Source of the DNA: Crenalkalicoccus roseus
GTDB taxonomy: Bacteria > Pseudomonadota > Alphaproteobacteria > Acetobacterales > Acetobacteraceae
Direction: 5' to 3'
NCBI RefSeq assembly: GCF_004761865.1
Contig: NZ_SJDM01000005.1
Coordinates: 124,001 to 188,000, forward strand
DNA length: 64,000 bases
A program made the translations under genes and the position numbers. Below the pieces are notes generated by a model. The model searched no databases. It was not told the origin of the DNA and saw nothing but the letters and a program-made list of their open reading frames with translations. This document shows, in pieces, positions 36,507 to 44,659 of the stretch (position 1 is the stretch's first letter; each line of letters begins with the position of its first letter).

Positions 36507-38300
36507 ATGGACGGCCATCTGGCGGCCGGGCCGGTGCTCGGCATCGCCCGCAGCCTCACCGGGCGCCGCTGGATCTGGCGGCCCGGCGACGAGCGCGTGG
36601 GCCTTGCCATCGCCCAGCGCCTCGATCTGCCCGAGATCGTCGGCCGGCTTCTCGCCGCGCGCGGCATCGGCTGGGAGGCGGCGGCCGACTTCCTCGAACC
36701 CACGCTGCGCGTCCTGCTGCCCGATCCCTCGGTGCTGCGCGACATGGACGCGGCCGCGGAGCGGCTCGCCGAGGCGGTGCGGCGCGGCGAGACCGTCGCC
36801 GTGTTCGGCGACTACGACGTGGACGGGGCCTGCGCCGGGGCGCTGATGGTGCGCGCCCTGCGCCAGCTCGGCTGCCGCGTCTCGCACTACGTGCCGGACC
36901 GGCTGAAGGAGGGCTACGGCCCGAACCCGGGGGCGATCCGCGCCCTCTGCGCGCGGGGCGCCACGCTGATCGTCTGCGTCGACTGCGGCACCGCCGCCCA
37001 CGAGGCGCTGGAGGCGGCGCGCGGCCGCGCCGACGTCGTGGTGCTCGACCACCACAAGTCGGAGGGGCCGGTACCGGCGGTGGCGGCGGTGGTCAACCCG
37101 AACCGGCTCGACTGCGCCTCGGGGCTGCGCCATCTCTGCGCCGCCGCCGTCGCCTTCCTGGCGGTGATCGCGCTGCAGCGCGCGCTGCGCCGCGCCGGCT
37201 TCTTCGCGCGGCGCGAGGAGCCGCGGCTGCTCGACCTGCTCGACCTGGTGGCGCTCGCCACCGTCTGCGACGTGATGCCGCTGAGCGGCGTGAACCGCGC
37301 CCTGGTCGCGCAGGGGCTGAAGGTGATGGCGCGGCGCGGCCGGGCCGGCATCGCCGCGCTGCTCGAGGTGGGCGGGGTGCGCGACGCGCCCAGCGCCCAC
37401 TCGCTCGGCTACGTCCTCGGGCCGCGCATCAACGCAGCGGGGCGGATCGACGAGCCCGATCTCGGCCTCCGCCTGCTGCTCTGCGACGATCCCGTCGAGG
37501 CGCGCGCCATGGCGGAGCGGCTCGATCAGGTGAACCGCCGCCGCCAGGAGGTGGAGGGGGAGGTTCTGGGCGCCGCCCTCGCCGCGGCGGAAGCGCAGGT
37601 CGCCGCGGGCCATCCGGTGCTGCTGGTCTGCGGCGAGGGCTGGCACCCCGGCGTCGTCGGCATCGTCGCCGGGCGGGTGAAGGAGCGCTTCAACCGCCCG
37701 GCCTGCGTCGCCGGCCTGGCCGGCGGGGTGGCGAAGGGCTCGGGCCGCTCGGTTCCGGGGCTCGATCTCGGCGCGGCAGTGATCGCGGCGCGCCAGGCGG
37801 GGCTGCTGGAGGCGGGGGGTGGCCATGCCATGGCGGCCGGCTTCACCTTTGCCGCCGCCCGCCAGGCGGAGGTCCATGCCTTCCTCGACGAGCGCCTGGC
37901 GCAGGCCGCGGCGCTGCCCGCCGCCGCCGACCTGGTGGTGGAGGGCACGGTGTCCGTGGCCGGCGCCACCTCGGCGCTGGCGCTGCAGGTGGAGCGGCTG
38001 GCCCCCTTCGGCGCCGGCAACGAGGAGCCGGTCTTCGCCCTGCCGCGTGTTCGGGTGGTGCGCGCCGACCGGGTGGGCAGGGAAGGCGGTACCGTCCGCG
38101 CCTTCCTGGAAGGCGAGGGCGGCGGACGGCTGAAGGCGATTTGCTTCCGCGCCAAGGACGGGCCGCTGGCGCAGGCGCTGCTCGGCTCGGGCGGTGCGCC
38201 GCTGCACCTGTGCGGGCAGTTGCGCGCCGAACGCTGGAACGACGAGGTCAGCGCCTGCCTGCACGTGGTGGACGCCGCGCCGGCGCGCGCCCCGGCCTGA
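36507..38300 (+). CDS. recJ: Single-stranded-DNA-specific exonuclease RecJ
   Basis: A 597-aa RecJ, a 5'-3' ssDNA exonuclease in recombination and mismatch repair. DHH-family motifs are seen: FGDYDVDGACAG, CVDCG, VVLDHHKSE, and GGGHAMAAGF of the DHHA1 domain. An OB-type C-terminal domain follows. The ATG at 36507 is 7 bp after the glpX stop; a TTG at 36489 would overlap glpX by 11 bp and is less likely. Complete and of normal length. Confidence 0.95.
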   Translation: MDGHLAAGPVLGIARSLTGRRWIWRPGDERVGLAIAQRLDLPEIVGRLLAARGIGWEAAADFLEPTLRVLLPDPSVLRDMDAAAERLAEAVRRGETVAVFGDYDVDGACAGALMVRALRQLGCRVSHYVPDRLKEGYGPNPGAIRALCARGATLIVCVDCGTAAHEALEAARGRADVVVLDHHKSEGPVPAVAAVVNPNRLDCASGLRHLCAAAVAFLAVIALQRALRRAGFFARREEPRLLDLLDLVALATVCDVMPLSGVNRALVAQGLKVMARRGRAGIAALLEVGGVRDAPSAHSLGYVLGPRINAAGRIDEPDLGLRLLLCDDPVEARAMAERLDQVNRRRQEVEGEVLGAALAAAEAQVAAGHPVLLVCGEGWHPGVVGIVAGRVKERFNRPACVAGLAGGVAKGSGRSVPGLDLGAAVIAARQAGLLEAGGGHAMAAGFTFAAARQAEVHAFLDERLAQAAALPAAADLVVEGTVSVAGATSALALQVERLAPFGAGNEEPVFALPRVRVVRADRVGREGGTVRAFLEGEGGGRLKAICFRAKDGPLAQALLGSGGAPLHLCGQLRAERWNDEVSACLHVVDAAPARAPA

Positions 38301-38373
38301 TCCCGGCGCGCCGCGGGCTTGCCGCGCCGCCGGCGCGCGGGCAGTGTGCGCGCCTTCGGGCAGGGAGGGCGTG

Positions 38374-39447
38374 ATGGCTGCGCGGCGCTATCGGATCGCG
38401 GTGATACCGGGCGACGGGATCGGGAAGGAGACGGTGCCGGAGGGGCTGCGGGTGCTCGACGCCGCCGCCCGGCGCTTCGGCTTCGACCTCGACCTCACGC
38501 ATTACGACTGGTCCTGCGACACCTATGTGCGCACCGGCCGCATGATGCCGGAGGACGGGCTCGACCGGCTGCGGGAGAGCGATTCGATCTTCCTCGGCGC
38601 CGTCGGCTGGCCGGGCGTGCCGGACCATGTCTCGCTCTGGGGCCTGCTGATCCCGATCCGGCGCGGCTTCGACCAGTACGTGAACCTGCGCCCCTGCCGG
38701 CTGATGCCCGGCGTGCGGACGCCGCTCGCCGGCCGCGGCCCGGAGGAGATCGACTTCTACGTCGTCCGCGAGAACACGGAAGGCGAGTACAGCTCGGTCG
38801 GCGGCCGCATGTTCGAGGGGACGGAGCGCGAATTCGTCTCCCAGCAGAGCGTCTTCACCCGCCAGGGCGTGGACCGCGTGCTGCGCTACGCCTTCGAGCT
38901 GGCGATGACCCGCCGGCGGAAGAAGGTGACCAGCGCCACCAAGTCGAACGGCATCACCTTCACCATGCCCTACTGGGACGAGCGCTTCGCCGCCATGGCG
39001 CGGAACTATCCGGAGGTGGCGACGGACCAGTACCACATCGACATCCTCTGCGCGCATTTCGTGCAGCACCCGGACTGGTTCGACGTGGTGGTGGGCTCCA
39101 ACCTGTTCGGCGACATCCTGAGCGATCTCGGCCCGGCGGTGGCGGGCTCGATCGGCATCGCTCCCTCGGCCAACATCAACCCTGAGAAGCGATTCCCGAG
39201 CATGTTCGAGCCGGTGCACGGCTCGGCGCCGGACATCGCGGGCAGGTGGATCTGCAACCCGATCGGCCAGATCTGGTCCGGGGCGATGATGCTCGAGCAC
39301 CTGGGAGAGAAGCAGGCGGCCGATGCGATCGTCGGGGCGATCGAGCGGCTGCTCGGCCAGGGCGGCCCGCGCACGCGCGACATGGGCGGGCAGGCGGGCA
39401 CGACGGATGTGGGCAAGGCGCTCGCCGAGGAGGTGGGGAGGGCCTGA
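38374..39447 (+). CDS. Isocitrate/isopropylmalate dehydrogenase family, tartrate dehydrogenase-like
   Basis: A 357-aa NAD-dependent beta-decarboxylating dehydrogenase. IPGDGIGKETVPEGLRVLD, LRPCRLMPGVRTPL, YVVRENTEGEYSSVGGR and SNLFGDILSDLGP are present. The RENTEGEYSSVGGR and DHVSLWGLLIPIRR segments match tartrate dehydrogenase/D-malate dehydrogenase (TtuC/DmlA) rather than LeuB. Tartrate or D-malate is therefore the likely substrate. GGAGGG (38363-38368) supports the ATG at 38374; a GTG at 38371 is also possible. Confidence 0.9.
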   Translation: MAARRYRIAVIPGDGIGKETVPEGLRVLDAAARRFGFDLDLTHYDWSCDTYVRTGRMMPEDGLDRLRESDSIFLGAVGWPGVPDHVSLWGLLIPIRRGFDQYVNLRPCRLMPGVRTPLAGRGPEEIDFYVVRENTEGEYSSVGGRMFEGTEREFVSQQSVFTRQGVDRVLRYAFELAMTRRRKKVTSATKSNGITFTMPYWDERFAAMARNYPEVATDQYHIDILCAHFVQHPDWFDVVVGSNLFGDILSDLGPAVAGSIGIAPSANINPEKRFPSMFEPVHGSAPDIAGRWICNPIGQIWSGAMMLEHLGEKQAADAIVGAIERLLGQGGPRTRDMGGQAGTTDVGKALAEEVGRA

Positions 39448-39474
39448 GGGCCCGTCCGCGGCGGGGATTGCTGC

Positions 39475-39503
39475 TTGATGGATGCTCGCCCTGCGGCTAG
39501 CAT
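39475..39503 (+). promoter_or_regulatory. Candidate promoter of the 84-aa protein gene
   Basis: TTGATG (39475-39480), 17 bp, TAGCAT (39498-39503), in an AT-richer patch than the surroundings. It is 51 bp upstream of the ATG at 39555. Confidence 0.45.
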
Positions 39504-39509
39504 ATCCAG

Positions 39510-39532
39510 CAATTGAGAGTAATTCGCAATTG
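39510..39532. repeat. Two CAATTG elements, candidate operator
   Basis: CAATTG at 39510-39515 and at 39527-39532, centre distance 17 bp, lie just downstream of the -10 candidate. AT-rich palindromes like these stand out in this genome and their position would suit a repressor. Confidence 0.3.
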
Positions 39533-39554
39533 GCTCGCTGCCGGAGGGCCATGC

Positions 39555-39809
39555 ATGGGGCGCGCGATGCATCCGACTCCCGCCACCACCATCGCGCGGC
39601 GCTGCGAACGCGCCGTCGTGACCGCCTATCGCGAACTGCGCCTGAGCGGCACCGATGACCTCTCGGCCTTCCGCGCCTGCGCCGTGCTCTACCGCATCCA
39701 CCACCCCGAGGCCTCGGTGGCCGAGGCGCGCCGGCTGGTGGCGGAGTGGATCGACCATCACATCGTGCGCGAAGGCCTCGGCCCGACCCGCGGCTGCGAC
39801 TGCGCCTGA
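39555..39809 (+). CDS. Small protein of unknown function (84 aa)
   Basis: An 84-aa soluble, mostly helical protein. GGAGGG (39543-39548) is six bases upstream of the ATG at 39555; a second in-frame ATG at 39567 and a TTG at 39513 are less well supported. The body (VTAYRELRLSGTDDLSAFRACAVLYRIHHPEA) is amphipathic, and the C-terminus ends GCDCA. No family was recognised. Its stop abuts the stop of the convergent racemase gene with no gap. Confidence 0.65.
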   Translation: MGRAMHPTPATTIARRCERAVVTAYRELRLSGTDDLSAFRACAVLYRIHHPEASVAEARRLVAEWIDHHIVREGLGPTRGCDCA

Positions 39810-40508
39810 TCAGCCCCGCGCCCAGGCGATCGCCGCCCGCGCCAGGGCATCGATCGTGTCCGCGACCGGGAAGGGCAGGGCCGGCCCGGCGGCGATGCCA
39901 AGCGGAATCTCCGTGCAGCCCAGCACCACCGCCCGGGCACCCCGGGCGGCAAGGGCACGGGCGGCCTCCGCCAGGGGAGCGTAGGCCTCCGCCACGCGGT
40001 TCGCCTTCACCAGCGCGATGGCCGGCGTGACCAGGCGCCGCATCTCCTCCGGCCCGGGCACCAGGCAGGCATAGCCCCGCGCCTCCAGGCGATCCTGGTA
40101 GAGGTTCATGGCAAGCGTGCCCGCCGTGCCCATCACCCCCACCTTGCCACCCCCTATGCCGAGCCGGCGCAGCTCCTCCGCCGCGGCATCGACGATGTGC
40201 AGGATGGGAAGGGGGGTGGCGGCCTGCAGCGGCGCGAACCAGCCATGCGCGGTGTTGCAGGGGATGGCGATGGCGCCGCAGCCGGCCGCCTCCAGCCCGC
40301 GTACGCCCCGCAGGAGCGCAGGCAGGGGATCCTCGCCCCCGGCGAGGCGGGCGGCGGTGCGGTCCGGGACGCGGGGATCGGACCAGAGGATGGCGGGGAT
40401 GTGGTCCTGATCCCGTTCCGCCGGGGTGAGCAGGGTCAGGCGCAGCATGAAATGCGCGCTCGCCAGCGGCCCCATGCCGCCCAGCACCCCCAGCACCCGC
40501 TCCGTCAT
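39810..40508 (-). CDS. Aspartate/glutamate racemase family protein
   Basis: A 232-aa PLP-independent amino-acid racemase. The two catalytic Cys are in AIPCNTAHGW and VLGCTEIPL, with GVLGGMGPLASAHFM at the N-terminus. This is the YgeA/aspartate racemase group rather than MurI, which is longer and has different flanking motifs. The ATG at 40508 (MTERVLGV) places the first beta strand at the N-terminus; the same frame runs on 13 codons further. Substrate could be Asp, Glu or another amino acid. Confidence 0.88.
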   Translation of the reverse strand: MTERVLGVLGGMGPLASAHFMLRLTLLTPAERDQDHIPAILWSDPRVPDRTAARLAGGEDPLPALLRGVRGLEAAGCGAIAIPCNTAHGWFAPLQAATPLPILHIVDAAAEELRRLGIGGGKVGVMGTAGTLAMNLYQDRLEARGYACLVPGPEEMRRLVTPAIALVKANRVAEAYAPLAEAARALAARGARAVVLGCTEIPLGIAAGPALPFPVADTIDALARAAIAWARG

Positions 40509-40546
40509 CGCACCCTCTCCGTCCCGGCCGGACGGAGCTTGCCGCA

Positions 40547-41161
40547 TCAGGGCAGGCTCATGAAGTTGGCGGTGGCGCTGGCGCGGAAGATCAGGTCGCG
40601 CATCGCGGGGTGCTCATGCCCCTGCTCGTCCACCAGCGCGTCCATGGGGCAGAAGAATTCGTGCGGATGCGCCACCTGGCTGGCCGCGAAGTGCTCGTAA
40701 TGGGGACGGGTCAGGCCGAACACCACCCGCACGTCGCGCACCGGCAGGATGCAGGGGCCGGTCGGCTGCTCCGCGAACAGTCGGATCAGTCGCCAGCGCG
40801 GGACCGGGTCGTTCTCCTGAGCGGGGGCCAGCAGCCAGGGCAGGGGACAGACCGCGAGCAGGGAGGAGACGGAGGGGGCGAAGCGGGAGCGCTTGTCGAG
40901 CAGGTTCTGGAGGGTGGAGCAGGCCTCGATGCAGAGGATGTCCACATAGGGGTCGTCCGGATGGGGGCTGAAATGCAGCCAGAGCCCGTCCGGCAGGGTG
41001 CGCAGCCGCTGCGACCCCGGCACCTTCAGGAAGGGCTGGGCAAGAGCGGCGTGATCGCCTGGCCGCCCGCGGAGCCAGGTGCCCGGCTGCATGGGGTTGG
41101 CGACGATCCCCGGCGGCCGTTGCGGCCACTTCTTCAGCTGGTTCCGCACCAGGCGGTCCAT
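40547..41161 (-). CDS. Hypothetical protein, unknown family (about 204 aa)
   Basis: A 204-aa soluble protein from the ATG at 41161 (MDRLVRNQLKKWPQRPPG); ATG 41197 would add 12 residues. It is rich in Trp, Pro and aromatic residues. Segments such as LWLHFSPHPDDPYVDILCIEACSTLQNLLDKR and the His-rich HPHEFFCPMDALVDEQGHEHPAMRD are distinctive, but I do not recognise a family. No signal peptide or membrane span. It is preceded by an unusually AT-rich region, which suggests its own promoter. Confidence 0.65.
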   Translation of the reverse strand: MDRLVRNQLKKWPQRPPGIVANPMQPGTWLRGRPGDHAALAQPFLKVPGSQRLRTLPDGLWLHFSPHPDDPYVDILCIEACSTLQNLLDKRSRFAPSVSSLLAVCPLPWLLAPAQENDPVPRWRLIRLFAEQPTGPCILPVRDVRVVFGLTRPHYEHFAASQVAHPHEFFCPMDALVDEQGHEHPAMRDLIFRASATANFMSLP

Positions 41162-41204
41162 GACATGACCCCGTTCGGAGACGGCCGGCTCTCTCATTCC
41201 GCGA

Positions 41205-41306
41205 ATTCCAGAGGTGCTATGCAACTTATAGGTTCAATGTCTCCCGAATGATGCGTCCTGACAAGAATCAAAAATGATAACGCCCGGTAACCATGCGTAT
41301 GCATGG
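41205..41306. promoter_or_regulatory. AT-rich upstream region with palindrome
   Basis: An AT-rich stretch upstream of the minus-strand hypothetical gene, in contrast to its surroundings. On the minus strand it contains a TATAAG hexamer (a -10 candidate) and a TTGTCA. At 41291-41306 CCATGC-GTAT-GCATGG is a perfect 6-bp dyad. Exact promoter elements cannot be fixed. Confidence 0.4.
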
Positions 41307-41322
41307 ACCGTGGGGGCAACGC

Positions 41323-41349
41323 CGCGCCGGGCGGGCCCTGCCCGGCGCG
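41323..41349 (-). terminator. 10-bp perfect hairpin downstream of gltA
   Basis: CGCGCCGGGC-GGGCCCT-GCCCGGCGCG forms a 10-bp GC stem 47 bp after the gltA stop on the minus strand. There is no T-tract, so termination may need Rho. Confidence 0.45.
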
Positions 41350-41395
41350 ACTCCGCCCTGGCCGCCCCGCCTCCTGGCGCGTGCAATGGGCCGCG

Positions 41396-42715
41396 TCAGC
41401 CCCGGACGTCGAGGGGCACGTAATCCCGCTGCGCGGGGCCGCGATAGATCTGCCGGGGCCGTCCGATGCGCTGGGAGGGATCCTCGATCAGCTCCTTCCA
41501 CTGGCTGACCCAGCCAACCGTGCGGGCAACGGCGAAGAGCACGGTGAACATCTGGGTCGGGATGCCCATCGCCTTGAGGATGATGCCCGAGTAGAAGTCC
41601 ACGTTCGGGTAGAGCTTGCGGCTGATGAAGTACTCGTCCGAAAGGGCGATCCGCTCCAGCTCCATGGCGATGTCGAGCAGCGGCTCGTCCTTGATGCCGA
41701 GCTCGGCCAGGACCTCGTGGCAGGTCTCCTTCATGATCTTCGCGCGCGGGTCGAAATTCTTGTAGACCCGGTGGCCGAAGCCCATCAGCTTGGTGTGGCT
41801 GTTCTTGTCCTTCACCCCGTTGATGAAGGCCGGGATGTTCTCCGGCCGGCCGATCTCGGCCAGCATCTTCAGCACCGCCTCGTTCGCGCCGCCATGCGCC
41901 GGCCCCCAGAGCGCGGCGATGCCGGCGGCGATGCAGGCGAAGGGGTTGGCGCCCGTCGAGCCGGCGAGCCGCACCGTGCTGGTGGAGGCGTTCTGCTCGT
42001 GGTCCGCATGCAGGACCAGGATGCGGTCCATGGCGCGCGACAGGATCGGGTTGTTCACCCAGGGCTCCGCCGGCACCGCGTTCAGCATGTAGAGGAAGTT
42101 CTCCGCGTAGCTCAGGTCGTTGCGCGGATACATGAAGGGCTGGCCGATCGAGTACTTGTAGGCCCAGGCGGCGATGGTCGGCACCTTGGCGATCAAGCGG
42201 AAGGCCGCGATCTCGCGCTGGCGCGGATCGTTGATGTCGAGGTTGTCGTGGTAGAAGGCGGCCATCGCGCCGACCACGCCGCACATCACCGCCATCGGGT
42301 GCGCGTCGCGGCGGAAGCCGTCGAAGAAGCGGCGGAGCTGCTCGTGCAGCATGGTGTGGTAGGTGACGCCGCGCCGAAACTCCTCGAGCTGCCGGGCGGT
42401 CGGCAGCTCGCCGTACATCAGCAGGTAGGCGACCTCGATGTAGTCGGACCTTTCGGCGAGCTGCTCGATCGGGTAGCCGCGGTACAGCAGCACGCCGGCA
42501 TCGCCGTCGATGTAGGTGATGGTGCTCTCGCAGCTCGCCGTGGCGCCATAGCCCGGGTCGTAGGTGAAGATGCCGAGGTCGCCGTAGAGCTTGCGGATGT
42601 CCACCACCGCCGGCCCGAGGGTTCCGGAAAGCAGCGGCAGGGTGGTGCTGCGGTTGGTCCCGTCGAGCGTGACCGTGACGGTGCCCTTGCCCGCCGCGTC
42701 GGCCTTGCTGGTCAT
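41396..42715 (-). CDS. gltA: Citrate synthase
   Basis: A 439-aa type II (hexameric, NADH-sensitive class) citrate synthase condensing oxaloacetate and acetyl-CoA. Catalytic segments [30 protein letters not shown] and [16 protein letters not shown] are all seen, and the N-terminal beta-rich domain ([12 protein letters not shown]-type, here [17 protein letters not shown]) is typical of Gram-negative enzymes. It is divergent from the ABC substrate-binding protein and has a likely promoter 60-90 bp upstream. Confidence 0.98.
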   Translation of the reverse strand: MTSKADAAGKGTVTVTLDGTNRSTTLPLLSGTLGPAVVDIRKLYGDLGIFTYDPGYGATASCESTITYIDGDAGVLLYRGYPIEQLAERSDYIEVAYLLMYGELPTARQLEEFRRGVTYHTMLHEQLRRFFDGFRRDAHPMAVMCGVVGAMAAFYHDNLDINDPRQREIAAFRLIAKVPTIAAWAYKYSIGQPFMYPRNDLSYAENFLYMLNAVPAEPWVNNPILSRAMDRILVLHADHEQNASTSTVRLAGSTGANPFACIAAGIAALWGPAHGGANEAVLKMLAEIGRPENIPAFINGVKDKNSHTKLMGFGHRVYKNFDPRAKIMKETCHEVLAELGIKDEPLLDIAMELERIALSDEYFISRKLYPNVDFYSGIILKAMGIPTQMFTVLFAVARTVGWVSQWKELIEDPSQRIGRPRQIYRGPAQRDYVPLDVRG

Positions 42716-42775
42716 GGTGCGATACCCCCAAGGTGGTGCGGCGCCGCGTCTCGCGGCCCCGTCATGATGCGGCGC

Positions 42776-42805
42776 AAGATATCGGCGCCTGCCGCTTCTT
42801 GGCAA
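42776..42805 (-). promoter_or_regulatory. Candidate gltA promoter
   Basis: On the minus strand TTGCCA (42805-42800), an 18-bp spacer and TATCTT (42781-42776) give a leader of about 55 nt. Both hexamers are near consensus. Confidence 0.5.
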
Positions 42806-42919
42806 CGCGCCCCCGCCGGAGTGTGTCGGGGAGGCGACAGGCGAAGGCGCGCAGAGATGTCCTCCGGCGGCGAGGCCGGGGCGCCCCTGCCTTCCAGGAA
42901 GCGCGGCCCGGCGCGGCCT

Positions 42920-42956
42920 AAGCCGTCGCGGCTTCGGATTGCCCTGATGGCAATCC
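42920..42956. promoter_or_regulatory. Two adjacent perfect hairpins
   Basis: AAGCCG-TCG-CGGCTT (42920-42934) is followed one base later by GGATTGCC-CTGAT-GGCAATCC (42936-42956). Both dyads are perfect and lie about 135 bp upstream of the ABC substrate-binding protein ATG. They could be operators or a structured leader. Confidence 0.45.
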
Positions 42957-43036
42957 CCGGGCGCGGCATCGGGCGCCGCCAGTCCCCTTGCCCGCCCGCG
43001 AGGTGCCGGAGGGTCCTTGCCCTCCGCCCGCGGATC

Positions 43037-43068
43037 GGGTCTGCTGCGCGTGGGCGGGCGGCAGACCC
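43037..43068. promoter_or_regulatory. 8-bp inverted repeat with 16-nt loop
   Basis: GGGTCTGC (43037-43044) and GCAGACCC (43061-43068), about 20 bp before the ATG at 43088. An operator or leader stem overlapping the translation start region is possible. Confidence 0.35.
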
Positions 43069-43087
43069 GCCGAATGGGAGGCGTTCC

Positions 43088-44323
43088 ATGATCCTCGACA
43101 GGCGCACCATCCTTCGCACTGGCGCGGCCGCCGCGGCCGCCGGCGCGCTGCCCTTTGGCTCCGCCCGGGCGCAGCCGGGCAATGCTGTGCGCATCGGCGT
43201 GCTCACCGACATGTCCGGCCCCTACCGCGACATCAACGGCCCGGTCACCGTGGCCTGTGCGCGCCTTGCGGTGCAGGAATTCGGGCCGCGCGACTTCGAG
43301 GTCGATGTCCTGGTCGCCGACCACCAGAACCGCCCCGACGTCGCCCTGAACATCGCCAGGCAGTGGTACGACCGCGACGGCGTGGACATGGTGCTGAGCC
43401 TCGCCGCCTCCTCGGTGGCGCTGGCGGTGGCCGAGCTGACCCGCGAGAAGAACAAGGTGGCGATCGCCACCTCCACCGCGACCTCGGACCTCACCGGGCG
43501 GGCCTGCACGCCGAACACGCTCCACTGGGTGTACGATACCTACATGCTGGCGAAGTCCACCGGCGGCGCCTCGGTGCGCGCGGGGGGCGACACCTGGTTC
43601 TTCATCACCGCCGACTACGCCTTCGGCCACGCGCTGGAGCGCGACACCGCGAGCTTCGTGCGCGCCGCCGGCGGGCGGGTGCTGGGCGGCGTGCGCACCC
43701 CCTTCCCCGGCACCACCGATTTCTCCTCCTTCCTGATCCAGGCGCAGGCCAGCGGCGCGAAGGTGATCGGCCTCGCCAATGCCGGGACGGACACGATCAA
43801 CTGCATCAAGCAGGCGGCCGAGTTCGGCATCACCCGCCGCGGCATCCGCCTCGCCTCGCTGCTGATGTTCCTGCCCGACGTGCACGCGCTCGGCCTGCAG
43901 ACGGCGCAGGGGCTGATCTGCACGGAGAGCTTCTACTGGGACCTCAACGACCGCACCCGCGCCTTCGCGCAGCGCGCCCGCGCCCTCGCCGGCCAGGTGC
44001 CGATCGGCATGAGCCAGGCGGGGGACTACTCGGCGACGCTGCACTACCTGAAGGCCGTGGCCTCGCTCGGCGTGCGCGCGGCCAGGGCGAGCGGCGCCGA
44101 GACGGTGGCACGCATGAAGGCGATGCCGACCGACGACGACGCCTTCGGCCAGGGCACCATCCGGCCCGACGGCCGCAAGCTGCACCCCGCCTATCTCTTC
44201 GAGGTGAAGCGGCCGGAGGAGAGCCGGGGCATCTTCGACTACTACAAGCTGCTGCAGACCACCCCGCCCGAGGAGGCGTTCCGTCCCCTCGACGAAGGGA
44301 ATTGTCCCCTGGTCCGAAGCTGA
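43088..44323 (+). CDS. ABC transporter substrate-binding protein, branched-chain amino acid type
   Basis: A 411-aa periplasmic binding protein (Peripla_BP_6/LivK fold). The signal peptide [20 protein letters not shown] with an RR and an AxA site is Tat-like. The mature start [19 protein letters not shown] is the family hallmark, and [15 protein letters not shown] (here [13 protein letters not shown]) appears in the amide/aromatic-type subgroup. No permease or ATPase genes are adjacent, so it is an orphan receptor. Ligand probably an amino acid, amide or aromatic acid. Confidence 0.9.
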   Translation: MILDRRTILRTGAAAAAAGALPFGSARAQPGNAVRIGVLTDMSGPYRDINGPVTVACARLAVQEFGPRDFEVDVLVADHQNRPDVALNIARQWYDRDGVDMVLSLAASSVALAVAELTREKNKVAIATSTATSDLTGRACTPNTLHWVYDTYMLAKSTGGASVRAGGDTWFFITADYAFGHALERDTASFVRAAGGRVLGGVRTPFPGTTDFSSFLIQAQASGAKVIGLANAGTDTINCIKQAAEFGITRRGIRLASLLMFLPDVHALGLQTAQGLICTESFYWDLNDRTRAFAQRARALAGQVPIGMSQAGDYSATLHYLKAVASLGVRAARASGAETVARMKAMPTDDDAFGQGTIRPDGRKLHPAYLFEVKRPEESRGIFDYYKLLQTTPPEEAFRPLDEGNCPLVRS

Positions 44324-44412
44324 GCCCCGCCGCGGCGGCCTCCCTGTCCGGGGTCGGGAACAGGCGGGCCGTTGCAGCGTTCCTTCGTGACGAGGCAGAA
44401 GGAGGTTTGGCG

Positions 44413-44637
44413 GTGGCCAACCCAGTGATGAGCATGTGGCTGAGCGCCGCCAACGCCTGGGCCGGCGCCATGCGCGGCTTCTGGACGGCGGAGCTGCACC
44501 GTCAGCAGACCGCGATGATGAACGAGATGCTGCGCCAGGGCATGGCGTTCTGGAGCGGCGCCTGGCTCGCCGGGGCCCGCTCGCCGGAGCGGCCCCGGCT
44601 TTCCGTGATCGAGGCGCAGCGGCGCCGCCCAGGGTAG
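44413..44637 (+). CDS. Small protein of unknown function with GTG start (74 aa), possibly phasin-like
   Basis: A 74-aa protein starting at GTG 44413. A perfect AAGGAGG (44399-44405) lies seven bases upstream, which favours this start over later ATGs. The sequence [20 protein letters not shown] and the following Trp/Met/Gln-rich helix ([19 protein letters not shown]) suggest an amphipathic helix like short phasin-type proteins. That link is weak. No signal peptide. The gene sits 89 bp after the substrate-binding protein stop. Confidence 0.65.
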   Translation: MANPVMSMWLSAANAWAGAMRGFWTAELHRQQTAMMNEMLRQGMAFWSGAWLAGARSPERPRLSVIEAQRRRPG

Positions 44638-44659
44638 GGGCGGCCCGCGCGGGACGCCC
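44638..44659. terminator. Bidirectional terminator-like hairpin
   Basis: The 21-bp convergent gap is almost wholly a hairpin: GGGCG and CCC pair with GGG and CGCCC around GCGC, with one G-A mismatch. It would serve both the 74-aa gene and the monooxygenase gene. T-tract is weak. Confidence 0.4.

Larger units (their letters stand above)
42716..43087. other. 372-bp divergent intergenic region, gltA / ABC substrate-binding protein
   Basis: This is the only stretch above 300 bp without a gene. It holds the gltA promoter candidate (42776-42805) and three dyads (42920-42934, 42936-42956, 43037-43068). No coding frame with a ribosome-binding site was found. Confidence 0.7.

Noticed and set aside
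41303-43087. A long N-terminal extension of the ABC substrate-binding protein frame
   Set aside because: The Tat-like signal peptide begins at 43088, so the upstream part is a shadow of gltA.
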